From: Xylocopa sonorina
Lineage: Eukaryota; Arthropoda; Insecta; Hymenoptera; Apidae
DNA length: 64,000 nucleotides
NCBI RefSeq assembly: GCF_050948175.1
Contig: NC_135199.1
Coordinates: forward strand, 10,792,501-10,856,500
Direction: 5' to 3'
How positions within the stretch are numbered: position 1 is the stretch's first letter; every line of letters starts with the position of its first letter. Of this stretch, positions 1-11,700 are shown one piece after another. Under the pieces are notes generated by a model. That model did no database searches, was not told where the DNA came from, and worked only from the letters and a program-made list of their open reading frames with translations. Position numbers and translations under genes: made by a program.

Positions 1-3000
1 CGCTCGAAACGCTATGCAAATGATTTACGCGCGGGTGCACGTACGTGACATTCGTACGAGAACGTTATCGGCAGAGCAGCAACAGTGTACTTCCGGTTCA
101 CCGAATAAATCGCAGTTGCCGGACATCGCGTATTGACCAATCAGAGTTCGTTTAGGTAGTTGATGTCCGTTCCGGCTCCAATCACGTGGCCCTTTCCAGG
201 CCGCGACTCGAAAACGGGCCTCGGAATCGTTCCCGAGCCGTTCTCTCGTCTTTCACCGCGATTAACCCTCGTTTCAGAGGCTCGTGTGCCCTTTATTAAA
301 GCACAATGGGGATTTTTATAATTCGATACGGTCCGCGGACGGGAATAATTGCGGCCACGTGGGTCGAAGACGCCGGGATGGGTTCCAGGGAACCCCGACT
401 CTTGTTAGAGATTTCGCCTTATCCGTTCTGGATTTTAATTGAGGGCTGAAAGGGTTCAATTAAGTCGCGACTGTCGGGTCAAGAGGAGGTTTCTCACTCC
501 CACGTGGCACGGTTCTTTGTAATATTCGTTCTTTCACTGGTGTGCTGGCCTTTGTCGAAGAAAATGGGAAATGTAATGGAATCTCAATATTTCCGAAAGG
601 TTCTCTTTCAGATTCTATGTTGGAATCTGCGAGGCATTCCAGTGGAAATGCTAACACAGAAGTAATGAAATGTTGTTCTTAGAATTTAAACGAGAGATGA
701 AGTTTCAGCGCGTGCCACCAGTTCCAACAGACGATGTTCCACCTACTGCACGCGTAAACGATGCTACCCCAATTTCTAGGCGGCCTGAAAACACGCGTAC
801 GAACGAGAGTTTCTCGAAACGAATTTCCACGGGTGGCCTGGTGAGAATCACTCGATAAGAGGAGCCACGTCGCCCGTTTCCGGATGTTTGCCAAGCGCCC
901 AGTTAGGTAATATCGATAAATACCGGCGTAGGAAAACAAATCGGTTCGAAATAATCCCTGAAATCAGGTCGAGCCACCGCTGCGAGCGTAACACGCCATT
1001 TTGCCTCGCTGGATAACTTGACTCACCGATGATGCCAATTAGCGCGATTGACGAAGCTGAAGACCGATCGAGGAATAATTAAGGGTAATTACACGTTAAT
1101 GGAAGAGTTCTATCTCTTTCTTCCCTCCCTCTTTTCCGAGGGGGAGAGGGATTGAACGATGCGAAAGGCGGAAGACCGCGTCCATCCTGGCGGGATAAGT
1201 CTTCGATTCCCAGGTTCTACTGTGCACGCGACGCGAGCGATCGGAGCGGTTAATACCGCTATAAACGATTAAATGGTAATGAATTTAAATTAATTAGGAA
1301 GTCGAGCGGTTGGTCCGATAGCGTGAATGGTTTCTCACTATGCTTTTAATTATATCGGTTACGGATCAAGGGTTGCCTTCGTATCTCTTTCGATAGGCAC
1401 TAGAATTTCTTCAAATCTACAGTTTTTTTTTATTCAAAAACGAAAAAAATGAGATAAAATGATTTTCATACGTTCGCATGCCTCTAATTTAATAGGGGAA
1501 GGGACTTTCTAATCATCTGCGATGTTCTCCACGAATTTGCGGTCGAGAAACGCCGACCCACATTCGTCGATCATAACTGGATACAAATTGCCGTTTAAAA
1601 ATGGATATCGATAGTCGGGGCACGTTTTAATTCCGTACAATAACAACGTGTAACACGTGGACGGGGGAATGTAGAATGAAAATCGAACAGGCTGATCGAG
1701 AGGGAAGGAAATCGAGCGCGTCGTGTTCCGGAAACGAAGTTCGAGCAAGGGTGGGACCGGAAATCGTGCCTGACCGACACCAGGAAGCATAACCGGTGTA
1801 TATGTGTATACACACGGATGGAAAGAGGCATGTGCCGGTGGAATGCTTAATTTCACGGTTATTGACCGGCATCTTGCAGCCAGATCTATTGGGACCTGCT
1901 CTATTGTCTGCTTAACATGCCAACGAGACGAGCTTCGTTACGCGAAACAGAATCGTTAATTATTATTCCGCATCTCCGCGTCGGTGCAACAACTATGTGT
2001 TTCCTGGTGTCTGCTGGCATTATCGAGCGTAACTGAGAGGAATCGTGGAAAATATTCTGCGTGCGTAATACGTGTTTTATACCTGTTATTTTAGTATCAA
2101 CCATTTATATTTCTCTTTTTAAATGTATTTTTAAGCGAGCGAAATTTTGTGATGTCTGCATCTACAGTTGTTTTCAGTGCTGACTTTTTTAATTCTTTTT
2201 TTTTTGCATGACACGAGTGTAAAATTGCTCAAGACAAAAGAAAAAGAATTACAAATTTTAGAACTTTCGAAATCACTTGCAAAAAACTTTCAATTACACA
2301 GAGAGCATCAATCACAGCATATCGTTCCAAACGGCTCGATAAATGATCGATAAACCGCGAGGACACCTCGAGCAGCGGCTACGACACACAAGTGGATCCT
2401 AGACGTCCCTATCGCCATTAAAAATCGATCACTTCTGGATGGCTCGAGCACAAACGTCTAAACGGAAGCGCGACAGGTCGCGTCGTAAAGCTGGCATACG
2501 AATCAGCGTCGCTCGTCGACGCAGTTTGTTTTAACGACGCTGGGTGAACAGGGTGTCACGAGGGACGCCTCGTCCGGATGCAACATGGCGCGGTTCCGCG
2601 GTACCGGATGCACCGGTTCTTTCGTCGTGTCTGCGCGTGGCTCGCCCCGTTGGGCGACGCGTACGCAACGAGAAAAATAGTACGGTAAAGTGGAGTGTAT
2701 CCTTTCGACGGCTCGTACGTACGGGACGACGTGACAGTGTCAACAAATGAACGAAAACTTCCGGTTGGTACGGAGAACGACGATCCTGTTACTGTCGTTG
2801 CTTCTTTAATTCCCCGCTCTTTAATCTCTTCAGACGCGCACTGGTACATGTGCGCCTTGTTTTTTAATTAAAATTATTCTAAACGAGTAAAAAAATTGAA
2901 ATTTCATGGAGAATTACCTGTTGTAGAAATATTATTGTACAGTGGCATTGATACTCTTTTTTATTCCACTTTATAATGATTAAGAATATGCATTTCTGGT

Positions 3001-5252
3001 ACTTTTTACATTCCAGCTCTTTTTCATTTTTAACTACTCCTCTCTGTTTGGTTAATGGACTAAAAATCCCATATTTTTAGGAGGGAGTATATAATAAAAA
3101 GCGATCGATAAAAAAGGAGTACCGCGAGTTTGTTTATTCTTTGTGCTCTCCGGTCTGGAAAGTGAGTTCTTTTTCTGTGCTCGTTCGACGATCTTTGGGG
3201 CTCGGCTGCGCGGATATCCACGCTTCATTTCCGGCTTTAATTGAAAGCAGAGACGGGGGAGAACCGCGAGCGAAACTTTTTCGAATTATTTTTTGAAACT
3301 TGCCGTTTACATTTTACTAAACCGCGAATACAACAATCTACTTGTATACTCCGATAAAATACACTATTCTTTCAAACGCATTGCAGTCTCACGACCCTAC
3401 AAACTTCTCATTTAAAAAGCAATGAAAAATACACTGTAATCGCAAATCTAGACATATAACAACTGCTCGAACAAGTATAAATTTCTGAATGCTACTAAAA
3501 CAGTGCTTTCAACGATCCAACGGAGGTTTCAATTCGAACGAGAAGTCTTGCCAGTGGTAAATCCAGACACATCGCTTGTAATTCGTGTTGCGGTCCCCAT
3601 CGGATGGTCCCGGTGGCTAATTAACCGATAACAAAGGGACACGTGAGACACGTGGACGACATAAGTTCCCGGTAGCCCGTGTCCGTGTCACGTGGATCCG
3701 TCGCGATCCGACGGGTCACGCACGGCCGTAAATTTAACGATCCGTCTGCCGCGTTTCGGGCCGATCGGCCGCCACGGCTCGGAAAACGGGCCCCGTACGA
3801 CGAATACTAACCGCGAGGGGCTTCCGGGGGCCCGTTGCCGTCTACGCACGTCCTCGCGCAGCCGAAAATTATCTCTTCGAGCTGATCAAAGATCACCGGA
3901 TATCCTTTAGTACCGCGGATTCCGAAACGGAATTTCAAGAGGACCCTTTGCCTGGGAATTGCGCGATTTTGACCTGCCCTCCGCGAAAATCCTGATCGCG
4001 TGTGAATCGTGAGAGATTCCGAGTGACATTGATGATGCAAACATTTTTCCTGACATTTTTTTTCTAAGTTCGAATGTTTCCTGAGTTTCTCATGCGAAAA
4101 GCTTTTCAGAGTTCCGTAAGAATTGCCAGTCAAGGTTTACAAATGATTCAGAATTATACAGCGTTGATCTTGCCGATGAACGAGATGCTCGTTTAACTTG
4201 GCTTCCTCAGCTCTTGATTAAAAGGAAGAGGAACCTTGTTTGTTTCATGAATAATCCCTTTGAAAATCCCTCGAGGAAAGTATCGCACAACTCTCTTAAT
4301 TTGTGTTACTTAATTGCTCAAACAGAACCTCTGGGACCTCGTTTCCTTAAACAAAATCCCTACAATAATCCTATATATGTAGATAAATGTAAGCTGAGTT
4401 AATTAACTGTACCATCTACTTGTTGTCTATCTTTCTCGGTAGCAAACATTATTTTATGCAAGTAGTTTACTGTTCAAGCCATCGCAATATACTGTTGTAC
4501 GCATTACAATGTGATTACGTTGTGGAAAATCGAATAAAACGAGTCGGTTCTCTCGACAACGAACCTAACTGGGCGTCGAAGAAATGCGAGTCGATCCGCG
4601 CAAATCAACCGGACGATCAGAACCGAGACGCCGGCTCGAATTCGTAACGAGGCATCTGTACGTGATTCGAACGGGCATGCGGGCGCGCGCTAAGCGAAAT
4701 CTGGCCCGTGGGAACGGTCCGGGGCCTCCTCCGTTCGAGTGGCGGCGGTAATCGCCAGGCCACGATTCATCCGCAAGAAGGAATGAATGGAATCGCTGAA
4801 TATTCGCCCGTGAGAATCACGCGGGGGCATTCATTGAACCGCTGCTGGTCTCTGCGATTCTAAGCTCCCTTGATCGGCCAATTAAGTCTCGTTGACTCGT
4901 TCATCAATATACCACTGTGGTATCGGTCAAGTCGGAATAGTAACGACTAGAAGAGACCTTTAAATAATCTCTTACGAGTATATGCGTATACGTATGGTGC
5001 TTGAATGGCGTTTGCGGAGTCTCTCCTCTTATACTCCTAACCAGCATATTCTTTGATGGGTGTTATTGAAAGATAAAGGACATATCAGCTCGTTTTGCCA
5101 TCGTAGAGTCGCATGTGCGATTGTACCTTAATAGGATTTCTTTTAGTACAAGTATCCTAACGAGATTAAAGACAGAGGGGTCGGTTGAAGCATTGAGATT
5201 CGTTTTGGAATTCGTTTCTACTTTGTACTGTAATTGCTGTCTTTTGGTTTCG
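1..5252. other. Non-coding stretch, no gene recognised
   Basis: No frame on either strand shows a recognisable domain or a chain of exon-like segments with matching splice phases. Short open frames of 60-115 codons occur on both strands, as expected in CpG-rich DNA with few TAA/TAG triplets. Several CACGTG E-boxes are present (near 183, 355, 499 and a cluster at 3640-3694). If the minus-strand gene to the right continues past its last exon seen here, this stretch would hold its remaining introns and 3' exons, but I could not identify them. Confidence 0.5.
3640..3694. promoter_or_regulatory. Cluster of three CACGTG E-boxes
   Basis: CACGTG occurs at 3640-3645, 3649-3654 and 3689-3694. The first two are 9 bp apart start to start, about one helical turn. 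CACGTG is the core bound by bHLH-PAS/bHLH-ZIP factors such as Myc/Max, USF and CLOCK/CYCLE, and a close tandem pair is typical of circadian E-box elements. No promoter or gene start is recognised nearby, so the function is only a guess. Confidence 0.35.
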
Positions 5253-5260
5253 TCACTCAC

Positions 5261-8200
5261 CCCTGCTTGAGGAACTGCGATGACGTCTGTGCCTGGACCT
5301 GCTGCAGGACCTCCCCTTCCGGTCCTCCGCGTGGACACCGTCCACTGTGTCCACTGGCACTGGAGGTGCCATTGTGTCTGGTTGTACCAGGACTGTGGAA
5401 TTGTCGGGTTGTCGTCTGGTGACGTTGTCTTTGGTTGACGAAGCTCGATCTTTTCCTAGGAAAGTGCCAATTGAGTGTCTTCTTCGGCCTGCTGCGGCTG
5501 ATCCTGGCGCTGGCAGGGTGGACGAGAGATTGTAATACCTGAAACGGAACAATTGTTAAGCTTCCATATTAACATCGAAGTCATTTCGTAATAATTAAAT
5601 TTGTAGATTGAAACATATGGTGAACAATCTATTTTATCACTGACCTAGCGTCATCGACTCCTACGAAGACCTCGCTGGAATCTCGATCGTCGTCGTCGTC
5701 GTCGTCATCGTCGTCTTGGTCATGGTTGTCTCTAGCTAATCCGCAGTACACCATGTCGTTGGACAGAAGTTCGCTAGCGGATTTTAACGCTGCCCTGCTA
5801 CGTCCTGGTCGCCTTCTGTCATTCTCAGAGTGCGAATGTGACCTGTTGAGAACCATGCATCTCGCGTTAATTTCTAATATTACATTGCAATTTGTTCCAT
5901 TAACCGTCAAGCTTAATGTTTCATTTACATCCTAAACATTGCATCCAAGAGAAAATCTAGGAGCTACCAACCTGTGAGGCAGATAAGGGGAGGGTGGCGC
6001 GACGTCTGATGGTCTTGGGTCACCCTTGAGGAATTGTTGGGTTCTCTCGTTGTCCGCGTTCGCGCTGACGGACCTGAACAGATTCCTGAAACTTCTCCTC
6101 TGGTTAGCAGTGCCACTTTGACCCGCATTTCCGCAGTGAGACTGTCCATTCCTGGGCAGCATGGGTACCCTTTCCTCCGTGGGCGTCGACGGGGTCGAGG
6201 CGCCTGAAGCGCTGCTTCTGTTGCTCTCCTGCGGCGTCAGAACGGTGACGGTGGCCGTCGTGAGGACGCTCGCCGTCGAGTTGGTGCCCATCTTGCAGGG
6301 GCGTCGACGGAACAGCGCTGTCAACCCCGACGGACCCTTCGAGGGTGGCGAGAAGGAGACGCTCGTCGTCGACACGGGCGACGTCGACGTCGACGACGTC
6401 GCTGGCCCGCTCGACAACGAGAAGTACGATGGGTTGTCTGTAAACATGCGGACCCGGGTACATAGAGTCTTCCTGATCAACTAGATGCCCGTTCGAGGAC
6501 GTTCTCGGGGCTTTAATTCCGGATTTAACTCGTCGTTGGAGCCATTTCACTTCTCGTTCGAATCGTTTCTACACTCGTTGGTTGGGTTTATAGAGAGCTA
6601 GTAGGTTCTGCAAGGTGAAAGGTTCGCGAAATCTAGCGTGGGCTATGTTGCCATTTTTTGGCTGATTGTGGACGCGAGGAGGCTGGTCACAAGTGTGATC
6701 AATTAATTCTTGGATATTTATTACAAGATTTTCTGGATATTATACTCATGAAGCACCAAGTGTCTTTAGCCTCGTATCATAAAGTACATGAACGGTCACA
6801 CTCAAAATGCTCACTGAAGTACGAAATTCAGTAATCAACGTTGTCCAATGTTCACGTTATCACAGACAGCTACGTTGAAAGGAACTCTTCGATGATTCTC
6901 CTGGAGAACGATTAAAGAGCAATGGTCACAAGTGGGGTTGCGTGGAAAAAAAAAGTATTCGCGACTAGACGAACACGAGGTCCACCTGAGACTGCTCGGT
7001 CCCAGAGAGATACACCATGCCTATAGGACGCCATGAACGATTCGAATGGTACTTGAAAGTGGTGGGATGGACCGGACGTGGTATTGTCCCCCACCCTGTA
7101 AACCAGAAGCGGAGAACGAGCCAGCCGTACGCGGCACCGGAAGTCAGCAGCGGCGTCGTTCACGATCCGCGCGTTATTAGTCTCCGAAGATGAATTGACC
7201 TCGCGCCATGACGGGGGAAACAGTGGAACGAGTGGAGGGAAAGGGTGGAGGAGCCAGGAGGAGGGTTTCCTGCAAAAACGAGGCCGGCCTCGAGACTGTA
7301 ATATTATTCTCGCGACGACCTCTCGACCTCGAATCGATCGACTCGATAAATTATTGCAACGTCATGGTCACCTTTTTATTAACGGTTATAAGCCCAGAAT
7401 TATTTTGATTTTCACTATACTCTTGTTATATCTGTATTTAACAAGAGAAATTACTGTACGTTAGTTCTTAAGAATGTTTCAATTATATTTCATGGCAGAT
7501 TCTGTCGTCCCGCGATCTACGACGTAGTTCGAGGGGTTCCGTCCTTGTTGAGTTTCTCGAATAATGGAATAATGGTATTGCAGGTTCTTTGGGGAGTTTC
7601 AGCGAGCCGTAATCAACTCTGTTAAAAGTTTCGAGGCGGCGGGACTTAACAATCCCTTTGCACAAGTTTCAAGTTTCAATGCAATTAGTGACCTTCTGTT
7701 TGCGTCTCGCGTTTTTCACCTTTTCCCTTTGCGACGCGACTTCTCTGCGATCCAGCGCCACTCTCTTTGCTTCGTGAACTTTTCTCCCCTTTCTTTTTTT
7801 TTTTTTTTTTTTAAGTAAATAACAGAGTTGAAAAGAAATTCGTGTACGCGTCCGTCCGTGAAGATAAAGGATAGGGAGCCTTTGAGGGTTTCTAGAATTT
7901 GCATGATCAATGAGGATTACGTTCGGTGAATATGAAAATTGGAACGGGAACTGTTTCGCTGTACGTTCATCTTCCGTGGAATTCAAGTCTCGTTCCTCTG
8001 ATCGCCGATCGAAATCTTCCGCCGGAGCCCCGTTTCGCTCCCTGCACTTTTCGAACGTGATCGAAAAGTTAAAGGAATTCCTGAAAATCTCGCTTCTCCC
8101 AAGTCACTCGAAAGCTTTATTCTTCCGGTTTTTTCAACAAAGAAAGCAATAACTCAAAACGAGAGGTAGCCAGTGAAGAGAAATCACGATTTTCCAAACA

Positions 8201-8676
8201 CTTCGACGTAACTCACCTTCCCGCCTATCTTAATTGAAAACCACCCCAATGTTGCCATCGAGAAAGTTCAGAAAAATGATTAAAGATACGAATCGAACGC
8301 TTGCAAGCATTTCGAAAAAGCGTTAGAGGGAAAATTCTCGATGATGCCTGAGAAAGGAAGCCAGCGGGCCACGAATAAGTGGCGAAATTCGAAATTGCCA
8401 GCGTTGTCAGGTAAGTCGATCTCGAACGTACGGATCGAGGATTCATCGGCGATGGCAGTGACTTGCGCTCACCGCTGGGCAAACGAGAGGGCGGAAGGGA
8501 AGGTGGAAAGGAGAAAAAGCGCGCCGTGAGGGCGGAATACGCGGTAGCCAGGGGCCGCGATACGTGGCCGCGCGTGATTATGCGTTACTATGCGTGACCG
8601 GGGTGCGAAAACGTCCTCGAGATGTACGTGACCGCGGATTGGTCCAAGAACGGTCGTAGGGCTTACCGACTGCCAT
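5261..8676 (-). CDS. Unrecognised Ser/Arg-rich, probably disordered phosphoprotein (five exons, 3' end open)
   Basis: I do not recognise this protein. Five minus-strand segments chain with matching phases and consensus splice sites: 8676-8667 (ATG in a strong CACCATGG context), 7095-6986, 6480-5972, 5842-5645 and 5538-5261, about 368 codons. The last three joins are firm, because each intron boundary splits an Arg codon (AG|G) and only one frame stays open. The first two exons are weaker; the frame of 7095-6986 and the acceptor at 6480 (alternative 6437) are choices. The protein is rich in Ser, Thr, Pro and Arg, with PKA-like sites (RRRHS, NQRRSF), a run of ten Asp in exon 4, and an RS-like tail (SRSRHRRHRSSSSRG). 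No globular domain or membrane segment is visible. The last exon ends at a strong donor (G|GTGAGT); reading through gives Gly-Glu-stop, so the gene either continues left of 5261 or ends at 5253. Coding by exons 3-5 is fairly sure. Confidence 0.6.
5686..5715 (-). repeat. GAC/GAT trinucleotide repeat encoding poly-Asp
   Basis: A 30-bp run of GTC/ATC triplets (plus strand) lies inside exon 4 of the unnamed minus-strand gene and encodes ten consecutive Asp residues. Such pure triplet runs are prone to length change while keeping frame. Confidence 0.85.
7794..7812. repeat. Poly-T tract (19 T)
   Basis: A homopolymer of 19 T on the plus strand lies in the region between the first two candidate exons of the unnamed minus-strand gene. 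It is a simple low-complexity tract with no sign of a retrotransposed tail or flanking duplication. Confidence 0.8.
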
Positions 8677-8718
8677 GGTGACCCCTTGCACGAGAAACGG
8701 TTGCTGCTCCTCTGGCTT
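8667..8718 (-). CDS. Probable first coding exon of the unnamed phosphoprotein gene
   Basis: On the minus strand a pyrimidine-rich acceptor (TTTTTCTTTTTGCAG) precedes this 52-bp segment, which ends in a good donor (GTCG|GTAAGC). It holds ATG at 8676-8674 in an excellent Kozak context. The frame upstream of that ATG within the exon has no stop (reads KPEEQQPFLVQGVT), so coding could begin in an earlier, unlocated exon. The acceptor means at least one 5' exon lies at higher coordinates. Confidence 0.45.
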
Positions 8719-11700
8719 CTGCAAAAAGAAAAACGGGACACGCGTTTAGAAATGCTTTAAAGATGAGGAGGAACGTTTGGGAGTCTAGAGGGACTCTTTC
8801 CAGTGGAATTTTTTTCAAGTCAAGTCAACTCCGAGGTAATTTCTTTCATCGATAAAACGTACGTCAGGATTTAATATTCTAATAGCCAAGGTGGTAATCG
8901 CTAATATCGCGAGACTCTACCTGATTTTTCGGTTAGAATATCTTTCACAATTTACTGCGTTCATCTCTCATAAAAATTGGTAAACTTTCTCGAGACGACC
9001 TTTTATTAATCAATCTTCTCTCTGCTCGATCAACGTCCGCAAGGAAGAACTTTGAAATTTAGTAATTTTCATTCGCCAACCAAATATAGATTAGCTGCAC
9101 CCAGCAAAATTTGCTTGGTGAAAAACGATCGATCAACCCTTCCCATAAGAAGTTAGAAAATGAAATTAGCGGAGGCAGACGGAAATTTGCAGAAATCAGC
9201 GGGGAGATCCGCGACTCTGGCTAAGTTCGAGGGGATCTTCGATCGCGTTTCGTAGGCGTTTCGATTCAGGAGCCGCGTGTCCCCGCGCGTTTCATTCATC
9301 GCTGAAAATACGCGGGAATATTATATTTAGCGCAGTACGCGGGGAAGCGAGTGTCGCGCGATAACCGCGACAGGTTTATGGTGGTGGGAAATGGGATGCG
9401 ACAGAGGAAAACGGGGATCAGGCCTGGGGCCATCCCATTCACGTTTTATCCGCGAGGTATTGGCGCGCTCTCTTGGAACTCGCTTTCGTTCACCTCGCTT
9501 AATTCTCGTCCCGAGGTTGGCTTAATTGATCGTTTCGATTAATCGAGGTAAGACGAGAGTAAGCTTGCGATATTCTTGGAGGGATACGATTTTTATCGTA
9601 GCGGAACGTGGGATGAGTTACGAGAATTTGCGCAATTAGACGCAAGATTTGGTTGCACCCTCTTTCAAATTAAAACGGTGAATTTGTAAAGAACAAACAA
9701 GTTTACGGTCATTAGAAGTCAATTGCTGATGCACATTTCGGTGCAACACCTTCCACAATATAATTAATCGCATTATCCACCCTCAGATTAAGGTCGAGGA
9801 TAATCTCTTCGCCGATTAAGGGTGCAAGCATAATATAATCTCGGGAAGGTAAACCAAATCTGCTATTACCTGATCTTCGAACTTCATTATGGGATTACTG
9901 TTAAGTCGGATAAATAAATTACGCGTTCGTAAAGTCAGTAGATCTAACGAACGGTAAATAAAAATGAAAAATGGTAGATGCAAGCGTGGATATAGATTTT
10001 ATAGCGATCGTAAATTGTTTTCCATCACTTTAAGCGAGTCGACGATGATTTCCGTGATTTTTTCTTTTCCACGATGGCTCCCCTGGTCTCGGGCACCATA
10101 ACGTTGGGCCAAGGTGTTACCGGGTATAATTATTCTCAGCATGCAACGGTAGCTTCGAGCGTGCTGCTATTAAATTCTTGCGCAACTGCACTCGCTCATA
10201 CAAAATACCATTTCGATAGCTAGAAGCGGAACTTCGCCATCGCGCATTTTCTACCACTCTCATCATCCGCCCTCGGATATCACCATCGGGATTCAAACGC
10301 CCCACGCGTGTTTTCGGCTCTCCTTAATACCACGTCCAGCGTTGCTAAATTAATGAGTTGTTAAGTAGCCAACAGACTTTAATTACAATGGTGCCTCGAT
10401 AACCACGACCTCGATACTCGCACGCGATCCTCGCGGGTGCTGCAGGGAAATTATAGAGGCAGTATCTCTCTCATTTAAACGCAAGTTAACTCGACGGCAC
10501 AGGCACGAACTTCCGCCTAAACTTCTCTCCCAGGTTATCGAAGTCGACCACCGATCCCCTGTTCGCTACTTGCTTCGACTTCGTTCGACTAAGTGGCACG
10601 TGTAAACGGAAGGTTACATGTTTAGAAAATTGCCTCCAGTTCAACGAAACTCAGCTCCATGATTTTCAAAAATTACTCGACCAAGGGAACCTTTCGACCA
10701 CCGAATCGTGCATTCCATCCGCATCCTTTCTGTCCCGATTAAACTCCGCTACCCGAATCGGCGAGAACTCGCGCGCATCTCATTCGACCTCGCATCGCCA
10801 GCAGAATTCCTCTCGAGTCCACGGGAATTCGTTTCCCCAGAACTCGCTCGAGAATTCCACGGAGCCGTTCTACGCGTTGTTGCAGGCAACCGGAGTCGCT
10901 ACTATTTTCGTGCAGCTTCCGTCGACGAGTGAAAGAGGGACAGAGGCCGGAGAAGGGGACAGTGGTACGTGCCAGAGGCGAGCAAAAGAGGCAGAGAGAC
11001 GCCTGCGCTCGGGTTATCGTTCCCATGAAAGCTCGACCGCGGTCTGATTTACTCCCCCGTCCAAATGGATCAGCTGATGGGACGAATCACCGCTGCTGCC
11101 CGCATAAATTGCCTTGCACTCGGTGCAATGTCGCGAGCCAACCCGTTCCGTTTCGCTGTCCTCCGTTTCTGAGTCTCTTCAGGCCTTCTGGGAACCGCGA
11201 CGCTGGGGGTGGCTCCGTTTCGAGAACGCGTTTCGCGGAGACGTTCATTTTCCTGTGCCATCGTTCAGTTTTCTGTTCGTTGTTACGTTTATATCTTCGG
11301 ATTCTTTTCGTTCACCTCTTCTATCTGTTCATCGTTGCTCTTTTTTTTAAATAATTACCTGTTCTTTTCTTGTAATTTAATTTCTCGGTGGTGTTTCTGC
11401 AATTTGAAATACGCAGTGACAAGATCGCGTGCATTTAGTAGGTTTCTAATTAACAGTATCTAGCGCGATTATTAGTTTGATTCGCTGTCTTGTTATCGCA
11501 CTAGTTGGACCGCCGCCATTTTTCTCGACACATGCTCGCGGTTGCAGCCATTATCTGTATTGTACTCGCTGACTGTAACAGTGGCTATTCCATTTAATTC
11601 ACTCTACGTATTTATCTTTTATATTGCCATACTCGTACAGGATGTTCTAAAAACAGTTCACGCGGCGTACTTTCGAAAAGAGGCTCTTCAAATGATTTCT

